Assembly: GCA_015680865.1 (NCBI GenBank)
Contig: JADAKE010000023.1
Coordinates: forward strand, 73,264 to 137,263
DNA length: 64,000 nucleotides
Direction of reading: 5' to 3'
Source: Enterococcus lacertideformus
GTDB taxonomy: Bacteria; Bacillota; Bacilli; Lactobacillales; Enterococcaceae
Under the pieces are notes generated by a model. It did not search any database. It had not been told where the DNA came from and saw nothing but the letters and a program-made list of their open reading frames with translations. The translations under genes and the position numbers were made by a program. This document shows, piece after piece, positions 30,101 to 37,487 of this stretch (its first letter is position 1; each line of letters opens with the position of its first letter).

Positions 30101-30757
30101 GTTACGCAAAATTTCGCTATCTCCAAAGATTTCAAAAATTGTATCGTCGGAACCAAAACCTAATGCACGAACCAATACCGTCAACGGAATCTTACGTGTA
30201 CGATCAATACGTACATAAGAAATGTCTTTCGCATCAGTTTCCATCTCTAACCAAGCCCCACGGTTAGGAATAACAGTTGAACCAAATCCTTCTTTTCCGT
30301 TTTTATCTACTTTTCCATGGAAGTACACACCTGGTGAACGAACCAACTGAGAAACGATTACACGTTCTGCTCCGTTGATGATGAATGTTCCTTGCTCCGT
30401 CATTAATGGGAAATCACCAAAAAATACTTCTTGCGCTTTGATTTCGCCTGTTTCACGGTTTGTCAGACGTAAAGTAACGTGTAATGGAGCAGAGTAGTTT
30501 GCATCATGTGCACGTGCTTCTGCCACAGTATATTTAGGTTCTTTCAATTCATAATCCACAAATTCCAAAGATAGATTGCCATTGAAGTCATCAATTGGCA
30601 AAATGTCTTCAAACATTTCTCTTAGTCCTTCATCCAAGAACCATTGGTACGAGTCTGTTTGAATTTCGATCAAATTTGGTAATTCCAACACTTCACTGAT
30701 TCGTGCGAAACTTCTACGTTCGCGATGTTTTCCGTATTTTACTACGTGTCCAGCCAA
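27140..30757 (-). CDS. rpoB: RNA polymerase beta subunit
   Basis: About 1205 residues, intact. I use the TTG at 30755-30757 ([15 protein letters not shown]...) with AGAGGGG 9 bases upstream; an in-frame GTG three codons earlier abuts that site. The rifampicin region reads [20 protein letters not shown] then [11 protein letters not shown], wild type at the common resistance positions (Q, D, H, R, S). The C-terminus carries an acidic tail ([14 protein letters not shown]) usual for lactobacillales. Confidence 0.99.
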   Translation of the reverse strand: MAGHVVKYGKHRERRSFARISEVLELPNLIEIQTDSYQWFLDEGLREMFEDILPIDDFNGNLSLEFVDYELKEPKYTVAEARAHDANYSAPLHVTLRLTNRETGEIKAQEVFFGDFPLMTEQGTFIINGAERVIVSQLVRSPGVYFHGKVDKNGKEGFGSTVIPNRGAWLEMETDAKDISYVRIDRTRKIPLTVLVRALGFGSDDTIFEIFGDSEILRNTVEKDLHKNASDSRTEEGLKDVYERLRPGEPKTADSSRNLLNARFFDPKRYDLANVGRYKVNKKLDLKTRLLNLTLAETLVDPETGEIIVEKGTVLTHQVMETLAPFIDNGLNSVTYYPSEDGVVTDPMTVQVIKVFSPKDPEREVNVIGNGYPEAPVKTVRPADIIASMSYFLNLMEGIGNVDDIDHLGNRRIRSVGELLQNQFSIGLARMERVVRERMSIQDTETLTPQQLINIRPVVASIKEFFGSSQLSQFMDQTNPLGELTHKRRLSALGPGGLTRDRAGYEVRDVHYSHYGRMCPIETPEGPNIGLINSLSSYAKVNKFGFIETPYRRVDRETGRVTDQIDYLTADIEDHYIVAQANSPLNEDGTFAEDVVMARAQSENLEVSIDKVDYMDVSPKQVVAVATACIPFLENDDSNRALMGANMQRQAVPLINPQAPWVGTGMEYKSAHDSGAALLCKHDGVVEFVDASEIRVRRDNGALDKYAVTKFRRSNSGTSYNQRPIVHLGEKVEKSDTLADGPSMEQGEMALGQNVLVGFMTWEGYNYEDAIIMSRRLVKDDVYTSIHIEEYESEARDTKLGPEEITREIPNVGEDALKDLDEMGIIRIGAEVQDGDLLVGKVTPKGVTELSAEERLLHAIFGEKAREVRDTSLRVPHGGGGIVHDVKIFTREAGDELSPGVNMLVRVYIVQKRKIHEGDKMAGRHGNKGVVSRIMPEEDMPFLPDGTPIDIMLNPLGVPSRMNIGQVLELHLGMAARQLGIHVATPVFDGASDEDVWETVREAGMASDAKTVLYDGRTGEPFDGRVSVGVMYMIKLAHMVDDKLHARSIGPYSLVTQQPLGGKAQFGGQRFGEMEVWALEAYGAAYTLQEILTYKSDDVVGRVKTYEAIVKGEPIPKPGVPESFRVLVKELQSLGLDMRVLDIQDSEIELRDMDDEDDDLITVDALTKFAEQQTAKELEKKASEQVEDERQDIIQNFETAEDNLD

Positions 30758-30814
30758 GCTCTTCACCCCTCTAAAATGTCATTCAAAAAGACTACCCGAT
30801 CAATTGTTACAACA

Positions 30815-30843
30815 ATATTAAAAATATTATATTTAAGTAACAA
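30815..30843 (-). promoter_or_regulatory. rpoB: Candidate proximal rpoB promoter P2
   Basis: On the minus strand: TTGTTA, 17 bp, TAATAT, with start near 30808, about 50 nt from the rpoB start codon. It lies downstream of the leader terminator at 30869-30929 and would escape it. Confidence 0.55.
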
Positions 30844-30868
30844 CAGACATTTTTTGCGGCTTTTAGGC

Positions 30869-30929
30869 AAAAAAAAACCAAAAATAGAGCATACTTTTGA
30901 AACTTTTGATCATGCGCTTCTATTTTTGT
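30869..30929 (-). terminator. Rho-independent terminator inside the rpoB leader
   Basis: On the minus strand CAAAAATAGA...GCAT pairs with ATGC..TCTATTTTTG, followed by GTTTTTTTTT. It lies between promoter P1 (31005-31033) and the rpoB start. No minus-strand gene lies upstream for it to terminate, so it should act on P1 transcripts as an attenuator. Confidence 0.65.
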
Positions 30930-31004
30930 TTCCTTATATTAAAGCCGAAACGGACAATATTTCGTTTCTGCCTTTACTTCATCAGATAGTTTTTGCAACT
31001 TCAC

Positions 31005-31033
31005 ATACTACACTCTTTTTCCATAAAAGTCAA
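31005..31033 (-). promoter_or_regulatory. rpoB: Candidate distal rpoB promoter P1
   Basis: On the minus strand: TTGACT, 17 bp, TAGTAT. Transcription would start near 30998 and give a leader of about 240 nt that includes the terminator hairpin. Confidence 0.65.
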
Positions 31034-31147
31034 TACCTTCTATTGTTTCTCGACTCTTTTCACAACTTTTTCTTAACATTTTCTTACCATAATATATCTC
31101 TATCTCTTTAAATTTTACGATTTTTTGAAATTTTCTGAAACTTATTC

Positions 31148-31177
31148 TTGACATATTAACTTCGTCTTCGTTATACT
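31148..31177 (+). promoter_or_regulatory. Sigma-A promoter of the ABC-operon leader
   Basis: TTGACA with TATACT at 18 bp (or TTATAC at 17 bp). Transcription would start near 31184, 324 nt before the lipoprotein gene. Confidence 0.75.
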
Positions 31178-31209
31178 TGAGAAAATAGTAATTTGTGGAG
31201 GAATTATTT

Positions 31210-31293
31210 ATGCAAATAAAAAATAATCAACTTATACCTACACAATTGAATAATTTTTACTTTAGCTACTTTAGAATAGGTTTGTATTCATAA
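31210..31293 (+). CDS. 27-residue leader peptide (upstream ORF)
   Basis: ATG 8 bp after GTGGAGGA, 27 codons, TAA. The second half, NNFYFSYFRIGLYS, is rich in Phe and Tyr. The last codons (31280-31291) form the left arm of a 12-bp hairpin, so a ribosome stalled near the end would melt it. This is the layout of ribosome-controlled attenuators, in which the peptide senses an aminoacyl-tRNA shortage or a ribosome-targeting drug. I do not recognise the peptide. Confidence 0.65.
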   Translation: MQIKNNQLIPTQLNNFYFSYFRIGLYS

Positions 31294-31405
31294 TTATGGA
31301 TGCAAACATCAAACGACTTGTTTGTATCTATGATGGCTAGAGAACTTTGTACTACGTAAAGCCACGTAGACATAACGCTAAGTGGCTAAGCGAAAAAGTA
31401 CAAAG
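31280..31405 (+). promoter_or_regulatory. Structured leader RNA with alternative hairpins and a three-way junction
   Basis: Segment 1 (31280-31291) pairs fully with segment 2 (31296-31307), allowing two wobbles. Segment 2 can instead pair with segment 3 (31320-31330), so the two hairpins exclude each other. Downstream, CTTTGTA (31345-31351) pairs with TACAAAG (31399-31405) and encloses two hairpins, CTACGT/ACGTAG (31352-31369) and CGCT/AGCG (31376-31392). Their loops carry complementary AGCC and GGCT, a possible kissing interaction. Canonical T-box or purine-riboswitch core sequences are not seen. Confidence 0.6.
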
Positions 31406-31444
31406 TAACTATATTTTCTTACTTTTATTCTCTTTCGATAACTA

Positions 31445-31478
31445 ATCCATTTAGACGTTTTGTCTAAATGGATTTTTT
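31445..31478 (+). terminator. Strong intrinsic terminator before the ABC operon
   Basis: ATCCATTTAGAC-GTTTT-GTCTAAATGGAT, a perfect 12-bp stem, followed by a run of T. It lies 30 bp before the first ABC gene, so read-through must be controlled. Segment 2 of the leader contains ATGGAT, which can pair with ATCCAT of the left arm and act as a weak antiterminator. Confidence 0.85.
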
Positions 31479-31507
31479 GTTTTCAAAATTGAAGGAGGAA
31501 AGAATAA

Positions 31508-32476
31508 ATGAAAAAACGATTATTGATAGGATTAAGCTCAACATTATTATTAGCACTTGGTGGATGTGGCTCAGCAAATAACTCTTCAGAGAAAACAGAT
31601 GACACAAAAACTGTTGGCGTTTTACAACTTGTTCAACACAATTCACTAGATGCTACTTATAGGGGATTTAAAGAAGGTTTAGCAGAAAATGGCTACAAAG
31701 AAGGCGATAACTTAAAAATCGATTACCAAAACGCACAAAATAACCAAGATAACCTTAAGAGCATGAGTGAAAAATTGGTCAAAGAACAACCCGATTTGTT
31801 ATTAGGCATTGCTACTCCTGCGGCACAATCTTTATTGAATGAAACAAAGACTATCCCTATTACAGTCACAGCTGTTACGGATTTAGAGCAAGCACATTTA
31901 GTTGCTTCGAATGAAACACCTGGTGGTAATTTGACTGGAACAACCGACATGGTTCCTATCGAAAAACAAACTGATTTATTATTGCGTATCGTGCCCAATG
32001 CGAAAACAATTGGGATCATGTACAACAATGGAGAAGCAAACTCTAAAATTCAAGGTGAATTAGCAGAAAAAGCACTGAAAAAAGCTGGAGTGAAAGTTAA
32101 AGTATTAACTGCTAATTCGACAAATGACGTTCAACAAGTAACGAAAAGCTTAGCAAAAGATGTGGATGGTATCTATATTCCAACGGATAATACTTTTGCA
32201 AGTGCCGCAAGCATCATCGGTGAAGTAGCCAAAGAAACAAAGACACCTATCGTTGCTGGTTCAGTAGACCAAGTCAAAGAAGGTAGTTTAGCAACCATCG
32301 GAATCGACCATGAACACTTAGGGAAACAAACAGGAAAAATGGCAGCAAAAATTTTAGATGGCAAAAAACCAAGTGAACTTCCTGTAGAATCTGCAAATGA
32401 TCTCTCATTATATGTGAACGAAGAAATGGCAAAAGCGATCGGAGTAGACCCATCTACGATCAAAGAAACTAATTAG
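31508..32476 (+). CDS. ABC transporter substrate-binding lipoprotein (TrpX-like, PF04392 type)
   Basis: 322 residues with a lipoprotein signal (LLLALGGC, lipobox Cys near residue 20). The mature part has the periplasmic-binding fold of the ABC_sub_bind family (VGVLQLVQHNSLDATYRGF, NQDNLKSMSEKLV, GIMYNNGEANS, VDGIYIPTDNTFASA). Family members in streptococci and enterococci are predicted amino-acid (tryptophan-type) transporters. The AAGGAGGAAAG site is strong. First gene of a three-gene operon controlled by the leader above. The Phe/Tyr-rich leader peptide hints at an aromatic ligand, by inference only. Confidence 0.85.
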   Translation: MKKRLLIGLSSTLLLALGGCGSANNSSEKTDDTKTVGVLQLVQHNSLDATYRGFKEGLAENGYKEGDNLKIDYQNAQNNQDNLKSMSEKLVKEQPDLLLGIATPAAQSLLNETKTIPITVTAVTDLEQAHLVASNETPGGNLTGTTDMVPIEKQTDLLLRIVPNAKTIGIMYNNGEANSKIQGELAEKALKKAGVKVKVLTANSTNDVQQVTKSLAKDVDGIYIPTDNTFASAASIIGEVAKETKTPIVAGSVDQVKEGSLATIGIDHEHLGKQTGKMAAKILDGKKPSELPVESANDLSLYVNEEMAKAIGVDPSTIKETN

Positions 32477-32494
32477 ACTTACGGGAGGACTATT

Positions 32495-33403
32495 ATGACA
32501 AATCTTATTGGTATTTTTCTATCTTCTGCTTCACAAGGTGTCCTTTGGGCGCTACTTGCAATTGGCGTATTCCTTACTTTCCGTATTTTAGACATTGCTG
32601 ATTTAACTGCAGAGGGAAGCTTTCCTTTAGGTGCTGGGATTGCTGCGACGAGCATTTCAAATGGGATCAATCCATTCGTTGCCTGTCTCTTAGGTTTCTT
32701 AGGGGGTGCCGCAGCGGGGCTTGTTTCTGGATTACTCCATACCAAACTTAAGATTCCTGCTCTTTTAGCAGGAATCATCACTATGACTGGTTTATATTCG
32801 ATAACGTCTAGGGTCATGGGAGCACCCAATATTTCCTTATTGGGACAAAAAACAGTCTTCAATTTATTGGAATCCACTGGTCTTTCCAAAGAAAATGTTG
32901 TTTTGATCATTGGTTTGGTCGTTGCTTTGATAGTTGTTACTTTACTTGTTTTATTTTTACGAACAGAAACAGGTTTAGCAATTCGTGCCACTGGTGATAA
33001 CTTAGCCATGAGTGAAGCGAATGGAATCAATACAGATAACATGAAAATCATCGGTTATATGATTTCAAATGGTTGTATTGCTTTATCTGGCTCCTTACTC
33101 GCTCAAAATAATGGATTTGCTGATTTAAATTCTGGAATCGGTACAATCGTTATCGGTCTAGCCTCCATTATTATTGCCGAAGTACTCTTCCGTAATCAAT
33201 CATTGCTTCTTCGCTTATTGACGATCATTCTAGGTGCAGTGATTTATCGCTTTATCTTAGCACTTGTATTTGAATTAAACGTACAACCAAGCGATTCGAA
33301 ATTGGCTTCTGCTCTTGTTTTAGTGGTATGCCTATCAATTCCACAAATTCAGCAAAAATTAAAATTACCTGCGCGTAACAAAATAAAAGGAGGAGTTGCA
33401 TAA
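32495..33403 (+). CDS. ABC transporter permease (TrpY-like)
   Basis: 302 residues with about eight hydrophobic segments, of the branched-chain/sugar-type permease fold used with PF04392 binding proteins (GVLWALLAIGVFLTFRILDIADL, LTAEGSFPLGAG, RTETGLAIRATGDN). The RATGDN-type cytoplasmic loop contacts the ATPase. A GGGAGG site lies 11 bp upstream, and the stop is 1 base from the ATPase start. It looks intact. Confidence 0.88.
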   Translation: MTNLIGIFLSSASQGVLWALLAIGVFLTFRILDIADLTAEGSFPLGAGIAATSISNGINPFVACLLGFLGGAAAGLVSGLLHTKLKIPALLAGIITMTGLYSITSRVMGAPNISLLGQKTVFNLLESTGLSKENVVLIIGLVVALIVVTLLVLFLRTETGLAIRATGDNLAMSEANGINTDNMKIIGYMISNGCIALSGSLLAQNNGFADLNSGIGTIVIGLASIIIAEVLFRNQSLLLRLLTIILGAVIYRFILALVFELNVQPSDSKLASALVLVVCLSIPQIQQKLKLPARNKIKGGVA

Positions 33404-33810
33404 TGAGCGATGTGTTAATACTCCAAGCTATTCATCATACCTTCGAAAAAGGAACAATCAATGAAAACCACGTTTTAAAAGGAATCAATCTAAACTTGAA
33501 GAAAGGCGACTTTGTTACGATTATTGGTGGAAATGGGGCTGGCAAATCCACACTATTGAATAGCATTGCTGGTTCTTTTCCAGTTGATCAAGGACACATC
33601 TTATTAAACGGGAAAGACATCACTAAGAAATCAGTCGTCGCCCGCTCAAGAGATATCAGTCGTGTCTTTCAAGATCCTAAACTAGGTACTGCCGTTCGAC
33701 TAACAGTCGAAGAAAACCTAGCCTTAGCAATGAAACGTGGAAAAAAACGCGGCTTTTTCCGTGGCGTAAAGCCCCAAGACCGAACATTCTTCAAAGAACA
33801 GCTTGTGTGA
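33403..33810 (+). pseudogene. ABC transporter ATPase, 3' half lost
   Basis: Only 135 residues of an expected ~255. Walker A GGNGAGKST and the Q-loop (RVFQDPKLGT) are present, but the frame ends after FFKEQLV, before the LSGGQ signature, Walker B and switch His. Downstream sequence does not restore them in any frame, so this is a deletion rather than a frameshift. The tail leads into non-coding DNA and the palindromic repeats at 34000-34250. The transporter cannot work unless another ATPase substitutes. Confidence 0.88.
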
Positions 33811-33999
33811 ACGAAAAAAATAGTTCTAAAAGAAAATACTTGATGTTGAAGAATCACTTTGCAACTATCGCTTGTCAGAAAATTCGAATAAATTTATGTA
33901 TTGCATGGATTAAGTAAAAATCAAAAGGTGCTTCTTTATTTTAGGAAACTGGGATAAAAATCTAAAAAAATTGAAAATCAAATAAACGGTGTTTCAAAA

Positions 34000-34125
34000 C
34001 CTCTTCTTCACGGTATTCAAAGGCTTGCATCTTCGGCAATAAGTCCAAACAGAGGAAAAATAGAGAAGCTATTTTTCTCTATTCGTTCTTTTCTTATTGC
34101 TTGATGCAGACCAACCTTTTCATGA
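34000..34125. repeat. Dispersed palindromic repeat, copy 2
   Basis: A 126-bp unit beginning CCTCTTCTTCACGG and ending GATGCAGACCAACC...TCATGA. Its left part (GCTTGCATCTTCGGCAATAAG) is complementary to its right part (CTTATTGCTTGATGCAGACC) with mismatches, around a central GAGAAGCTATTTTTC. It is tandem with the next copy. Confidence 0.75.
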
Positions 34126-34250
34126 CCTCTTCTTTTAAACGGTGTTCACAGCATTGCTTCTGCGGAATTAAGCTCAAAAAATTCAAAAATATGAGAAGCT
34201 GTTTTCGATTTTTCGCTCTTAATTCTTGAAGCAGACCATGCTGATCACAA
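34126..34250. repeat. Dispersed palindromic repeat, copy 3
   Basis: A 125-bp unit in tandem with copy 2. GCATTGCTTCTGCGGAATTAAGC pairs imperfectly with GCTCTTAATTCTTGAAGCAGACCATGC (I quote only parts: TTAATTC/GAATTAA and GAAGCA/TGCTTC). The sequence CAGACCATGCTG recurs at the 3' end of the glutathione reductase gene. Confidence 0.75.
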
Positions 34251-34364
34251 CATCTTCTTTAAATTGATTCTTTTCCAATATTTTTTATTAATAGTGATCG
34301 ATCAGATTAGCGTTTTTTTCTTCTTTCTTACTGATACAATACTAATTGAAAGGAGTTGTAACAG

Positions 34365-35330
34365 ATGACGACAAAAGACAAAGTACTCCAACTATTAAAA
34401 GATACACCTGATTTTCTTTCAGGAGAAAAAATGGCACAAGAATTAGAAGTTTCTCGGACAAGCGTATGGAAAGCCATCAAAGAATTAGAAAAATCAGGCT
34501 ATCAATTCGAGCATCAAGCGAAGGGATACCGTTATCTTCCATCTGATGTATTAGATGCACAAGAAATTCGCCAAGGATTGCTCCCTTTTGAGCCAGATTT
34601 AAATGTTTTTGTTCTAAAGCATTCAGAATCCACCATGCAAGACGCAAAGCTTGCAGCAACCAAAGAAAGCGGTCCTGCTCTTTTTATCGCGGATACACAA
34701 GTACAAGCCCACGGACGATTTGGTCGACCTTTTTTTGCAGAACAAGGGCAAGGAATTTATATGAGTTTACTAATCCATCCTAACCAGCGATTTGATGAAT
34801 TACCTCAATACACGATTATTACTGCCAGTGCTTGCGTAAAAGCAATTAAAGAACTCACTGAAAAAGAAGCTTCTATCAAATGGGTCAATGATATTTATTT
34901 AAATGGTAAAAAAATCAGTGGGATCTTATCTGAAGCAATTAACCATATGGAAACTGGAGGTATCAGTTCGATCATTATTGGAATTGGGTTAAACTTTTCT
35001 ATTCCCCAAGCAAACTTTCCTGAAGCGATTCAGCAAAAAGCCTCATCCCTTTTTCCCGATGGACAAAAGCCGATCACACGAAATCAGTTGATCCGTCAGA
35101 TTTGGAAAAATTTCTTCCAATATCTCTCAGAAGAAACTGATGATTATCTTGCTCTCTATCGTGAAAAGTCTTTTGTTCTAGGGAAAAAAGTGAGCTTTAA
35201 GCAAAAAAATCAGGTATATACAGGGATTGCTGAAAAAATTGGAGATCACGGAGAATTGATTGTACGAATAGGAAAACAATCAATGACGCTTTTTTCAGGT
35301 GAAATCAGTTTAACTTCCATTGAGTTATAA
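34365..35330 (+). CDS. birA: Bifunctional biotin-protein ligase / biotin operon repressor BirA
   Basis: 321 residues. An N-terminal winged helix (residues 1-62: LSGEKMAQELEVSRTSVWKAI) precedes the ligase domain with the ATP/biotin-binding loop (ADTQVQAHGRFGRPFFAEQGQG; most family members read GRGRxGR) and KWVNDIYLNGKKISGIL with the conserved lysine. A C-terminal SH3-like domain closes it. It attaches biotin to carboxylases and should repress biotin uptake/synthesis genes. An AAAGGAG site precedes the ATG. Note HGRFGR in place of GRGRRGR; only the second Arg-Phe-Gly-Arg half of the usual motif is kept. Confidence 0.93.
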   Translation: MTTKDKVLQLLKDTPDFLSGEKMAQELEVSRTSVWKAIKELEKSGYQFEHQAKGYRYLPSDVLDAQEIRQGLLPFEPDLNVFVLKHSESTMQDAKLAATKESGPALFIADTQVQAHGRFGRPFFAEQGQGIYMSLLIHPNQRFDELPQYTIITASACVKAIKELTEKEASIKWVNDIYLNGKKISGILSEAINHMETGGISSIIIGIGLNFSIPQANFPEAIQQKASSLFPDGQKPITRNQLIRQIWKNFFQYLSEETDDYLALYREKSFVLGKKVSFKQKNQVYTGIAEKIGDHGELIVRIGKQSMTLFSGEISLTSIEL

Positions 35331-35414
35331 AATCTCAAGCAATTGATTCCATAATAAAATCAATCTGTTTTTGATGCCGAATATCAAGACTTGTTTTGTT
35401 ATAAAATAAAAAAA

Positions 35415-35460
35415 GAAGTAATTGTTAGATTCTTTCTGACTACTACTTCACCTTTATTTT
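35415..35460 (+). terminator. Probable birA terminator
   Basis: GAAGTA...TACTTC with further pairing inside (GTTAGA/TCTGAC), then ACCTTTATTTTTTC. It lies 85 bp after the birA stop. Confidence 0.5.
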
Positions 35461-36175
35461 TTCAATAGACTTCTGAACAAAAATAACTTCATTTTTGCTA
35501 TTAATATTAAATAGTGGTAAAAATCATTTGGATACAACAACCATTGATTTGATTGTTTTGCATCCTTATATATCTTGTTAAGCTTGATTAATAACGCTTA
35601 GATAATACATCTCTGTGAAGAAACGATCTAGTCATTCAAAACTGCTTTAAGAAAAAATTGCTTATCCTAAGTCATCATCGAATCAAAAACACTAACAACA
35701 TAAATACTTTGAGTAAATGTTGAAACTAGACGGTTATTGTAAAAGAGAACATGTAGAGAAACTGAAAACTTATGTCTTATCCTTCGTTACTAAATATTTT
35801 TATAACAAAAAAATACTCTACAATTTCTTACTGCATATGTGCTTTTTTATACAACTGCAATATCCTTGATCTGATGTAGAAAATCTTTCATTCAAAATGT
35901 CTAATAATTTTTCCCCAGTAAAAATCATCTTTCTGACAGTATTCCTCAATGGATACTACTTGCTTCTCTCCAAATTTTTAAAATTGATGTCCCCAACATC
36001 TTTAAAAAGAATGACTTACTTCTTTTTTCTTAAACAACAACACTTTTTCTTTTTTCTCTCCTCCTTTATTCTTTCTGACTTTATCTTATCGTATTTTTCC
36101 ATCTAATCATTATAATGTATGCTATTGCAACTTTTTATTTTATTCCTATGTATAACACTCAAAAGCCATGACTTT
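35461..36175. other. AT-rich intergenic region, nothing recognised
   Basis: About 700 bp with stops in every frame. A 69-codon plus-strand frame near 35897-36106 has no Shine-Dalgarno and a Phe/Leu-rich composition expected of AT-rich non-coding DNA; I do not call it. Confidence 0.55.
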
Positions 36176-36418
36176 TTACAAACATGCTTCCTTATTTGAG
36201 CGGTAAAATGTCAATTGATTTGATGAAAGATAAGCCACATCTAATTTAAATTTTTTTACAACTAAACTTCTAATCAAAAATTTATCTGCTGTCGTCAGTG
36301 TTTTTTTACATTCTTTTTCAACATCTGTGAAGGAGAAGTGACTTTTTTTACTAATGATACGAGTTAAAATTTTATTCACATCTACTCTAGATAAATCCGT
36401 TGTTAATCGCTTTTTCAA
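36176..36418 (-). CDS. Small basic hypothetical protein
   Basis: 80 residues from a TTG start (36416-36418) with AAAGGATG 6-7 bases upstream. A helix-turn-helix-like middle (DVEKECKKTLTTADKFLIRSL) could suggest a DNA-binding role, but the match is weak and I do not recognise a family. It stands alone between birA and the EET remnants. Confidence 0.45.
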   Translation of the reverse strand: MKKRLTTDLSRVDVNKILTRIISKKSHFSFTDVEKECKKTLTTADKFLIRSLVVKKFKLDVAYLSSNQLTFYRSNKEACL

Positions 36419-36795
36419 ACAAAAACATCCTTTCTCATATACTTTCTTTTACTAGTGAATATAACATAATCTTTCAGCGTATTCGCAACAATAATTTTTA
36501 AAATAAGTAAAGAAAGTTCCAAAAAACATGAATACAACGACTACTTTTAACTTTATCCATTGAACAATGTCAAATCAACAATCTGAGTTACTAGCTTGTT
36601 TCTTCCTATTTAGCAATAAATGTATATCTACTTTTTTTACTTCCTTTTTCTCTTCTTTAAAAAGCTCCCCCGCATTTATCTTTAAGTTTAGACAAAAATC
36701 TGCAAAGAAAAAGGGTAAGACAAAAGCCAGAATCTTTTCCCACCCTCTAAATTTGTGTAAGTGTTGTATGATTAGTAATTCTTCAACATTGAGTA

Positions 36796-36862
36796 CTAAT
36801 TTTTCAACATATGAAAAAGCTATTTTCGATTTTTATTCTTAGAATATTTTGTTCATGACCTC
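36796..36862. repeat. Dispersed palindromic repeat, partial copy 4
   Basis: TATGAAAAAGCTATTTTCGATTTTT followed by ATTCTTAGAA and TCATGACCTC aligns with the middle and right end of copies 2 and 3. It abuts the 3' end of the dmkB remnant. Confidence 0.5.
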
Positions 36863-36864
36863 AG

Positions 36865-37083
36865 TTAGTTTTCCCGCTTTAAAATGGCTTCTGTTAATGA
36901 AAACAATGTTTCTCTTGTGTATTGTGTCGTTTCTGGCAACTTATTGATTTCATTCAATGCTTTTTCAGTATATTTTTTTGCTAAAGTTTGTGATTTTTCA
37001 ACACCTTTTTCTTTCACAACAATAGCCTGTATAGCTTTAACTTCTGCTTGTGTCAATTGTTCTTTCTTTTCCAGATAGGTCAT
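36865..37083 (-). pseudogene. C-terminal remnant of a polyprenyl diphosphate synthase (dmkB-like)
   Basis: 72 residues matching the last helices of all-trans polyprenyl synthases (EVKAIQAIVVKEKGVEKSQ, AKKYTEKALNEINKLPE, LTEAILKREN). Both DDxxD catalytic motifs, which lie earlier, are gone. In EET loci this enzyme (DmkB) makes the isoprenoid tail of demethylmenaquinone. The fragment is joined tail-first to a pplA fragment on the other strand, so a deletion has removed everything between them. Confidence 0.75.
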
Positions 37084-37084
37084 T

Positions 37085-37294
37085 AATTCTTTACCAGAGA
37101 CTTACATTCCAAAATTAAACGATGAGCTTGTTAAAGCAATGAGTGAAGAAGATGGTTCTCCTGCAGATGTAGAAGTGGTTACTGGCGCAACTCATAGCTC
37201 ACATTCATTTGTTATGTACGCTCAACAACTAGTAAATGCTGCTGAAAAAGGGAACACACAAACAATTGAAGTTGATAACATCGTAACAAAATAG
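37085..37294 (+). pseudogene. C-terminal remnant of FMN-binding lipoprotein PplA
   Basis: An open frame without start (...TYIPKLNDELVKAMSEEDGS) contains the FMN-binding domain motif VVTGATHSSHSF. The threonine of such S/TGAT/S motifs is where flavin transferase attaches FMN covalently. PplA is the extracellular flavoprotein electron shuttle of EET. Signal peptide and first FMN domain are missing. It ends 194 bp before fmnB in the same direction, the normal order. Confidence 0.8.
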
Positions 37295-37487
37295 TTAAAC
37301 TAACTATTTTATGAAAGAAGCCCAAGCATAATTTCTTTTAGAACCAAGCCGAGATGTCCAAGATTTTTCTTTGAAAAATTTTTGTGGCGTTTCGGCTTAT
37401 TTCTGAGAGAACACTTTTGGCGATTTTCCATTAAATGATCATTTAATAGATCATTTTGCTTCTTTCCCTAACGAAATGAGGAAACAC

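Noticed and set aside
31345..31405. Purine riboswitch
   Set aside because: The two-hairpin junction is similar in outline, but the conserved junction bases and loop sequences are absent and the downstream genes are an amino-acid-type ABC system.
31184..31480. T-box leader
   Set aside because: No GGTGG-type antiterminator bulge or Specifier-loop framework is visible, while a ribosome-bound upstream ORF is.
32173..33051. Minus-strand frames opposite the ABC binding protein and permease
   Set aside because: They mirror strongly coding sequence on the plus strand and have no start signals.
35897..36106. 69-codon plus-strand reading frame
   Set aside because: No ribosome binding site, low-complexity Phe/Leu-rich translation, inside AT-rich non-coding DNA.
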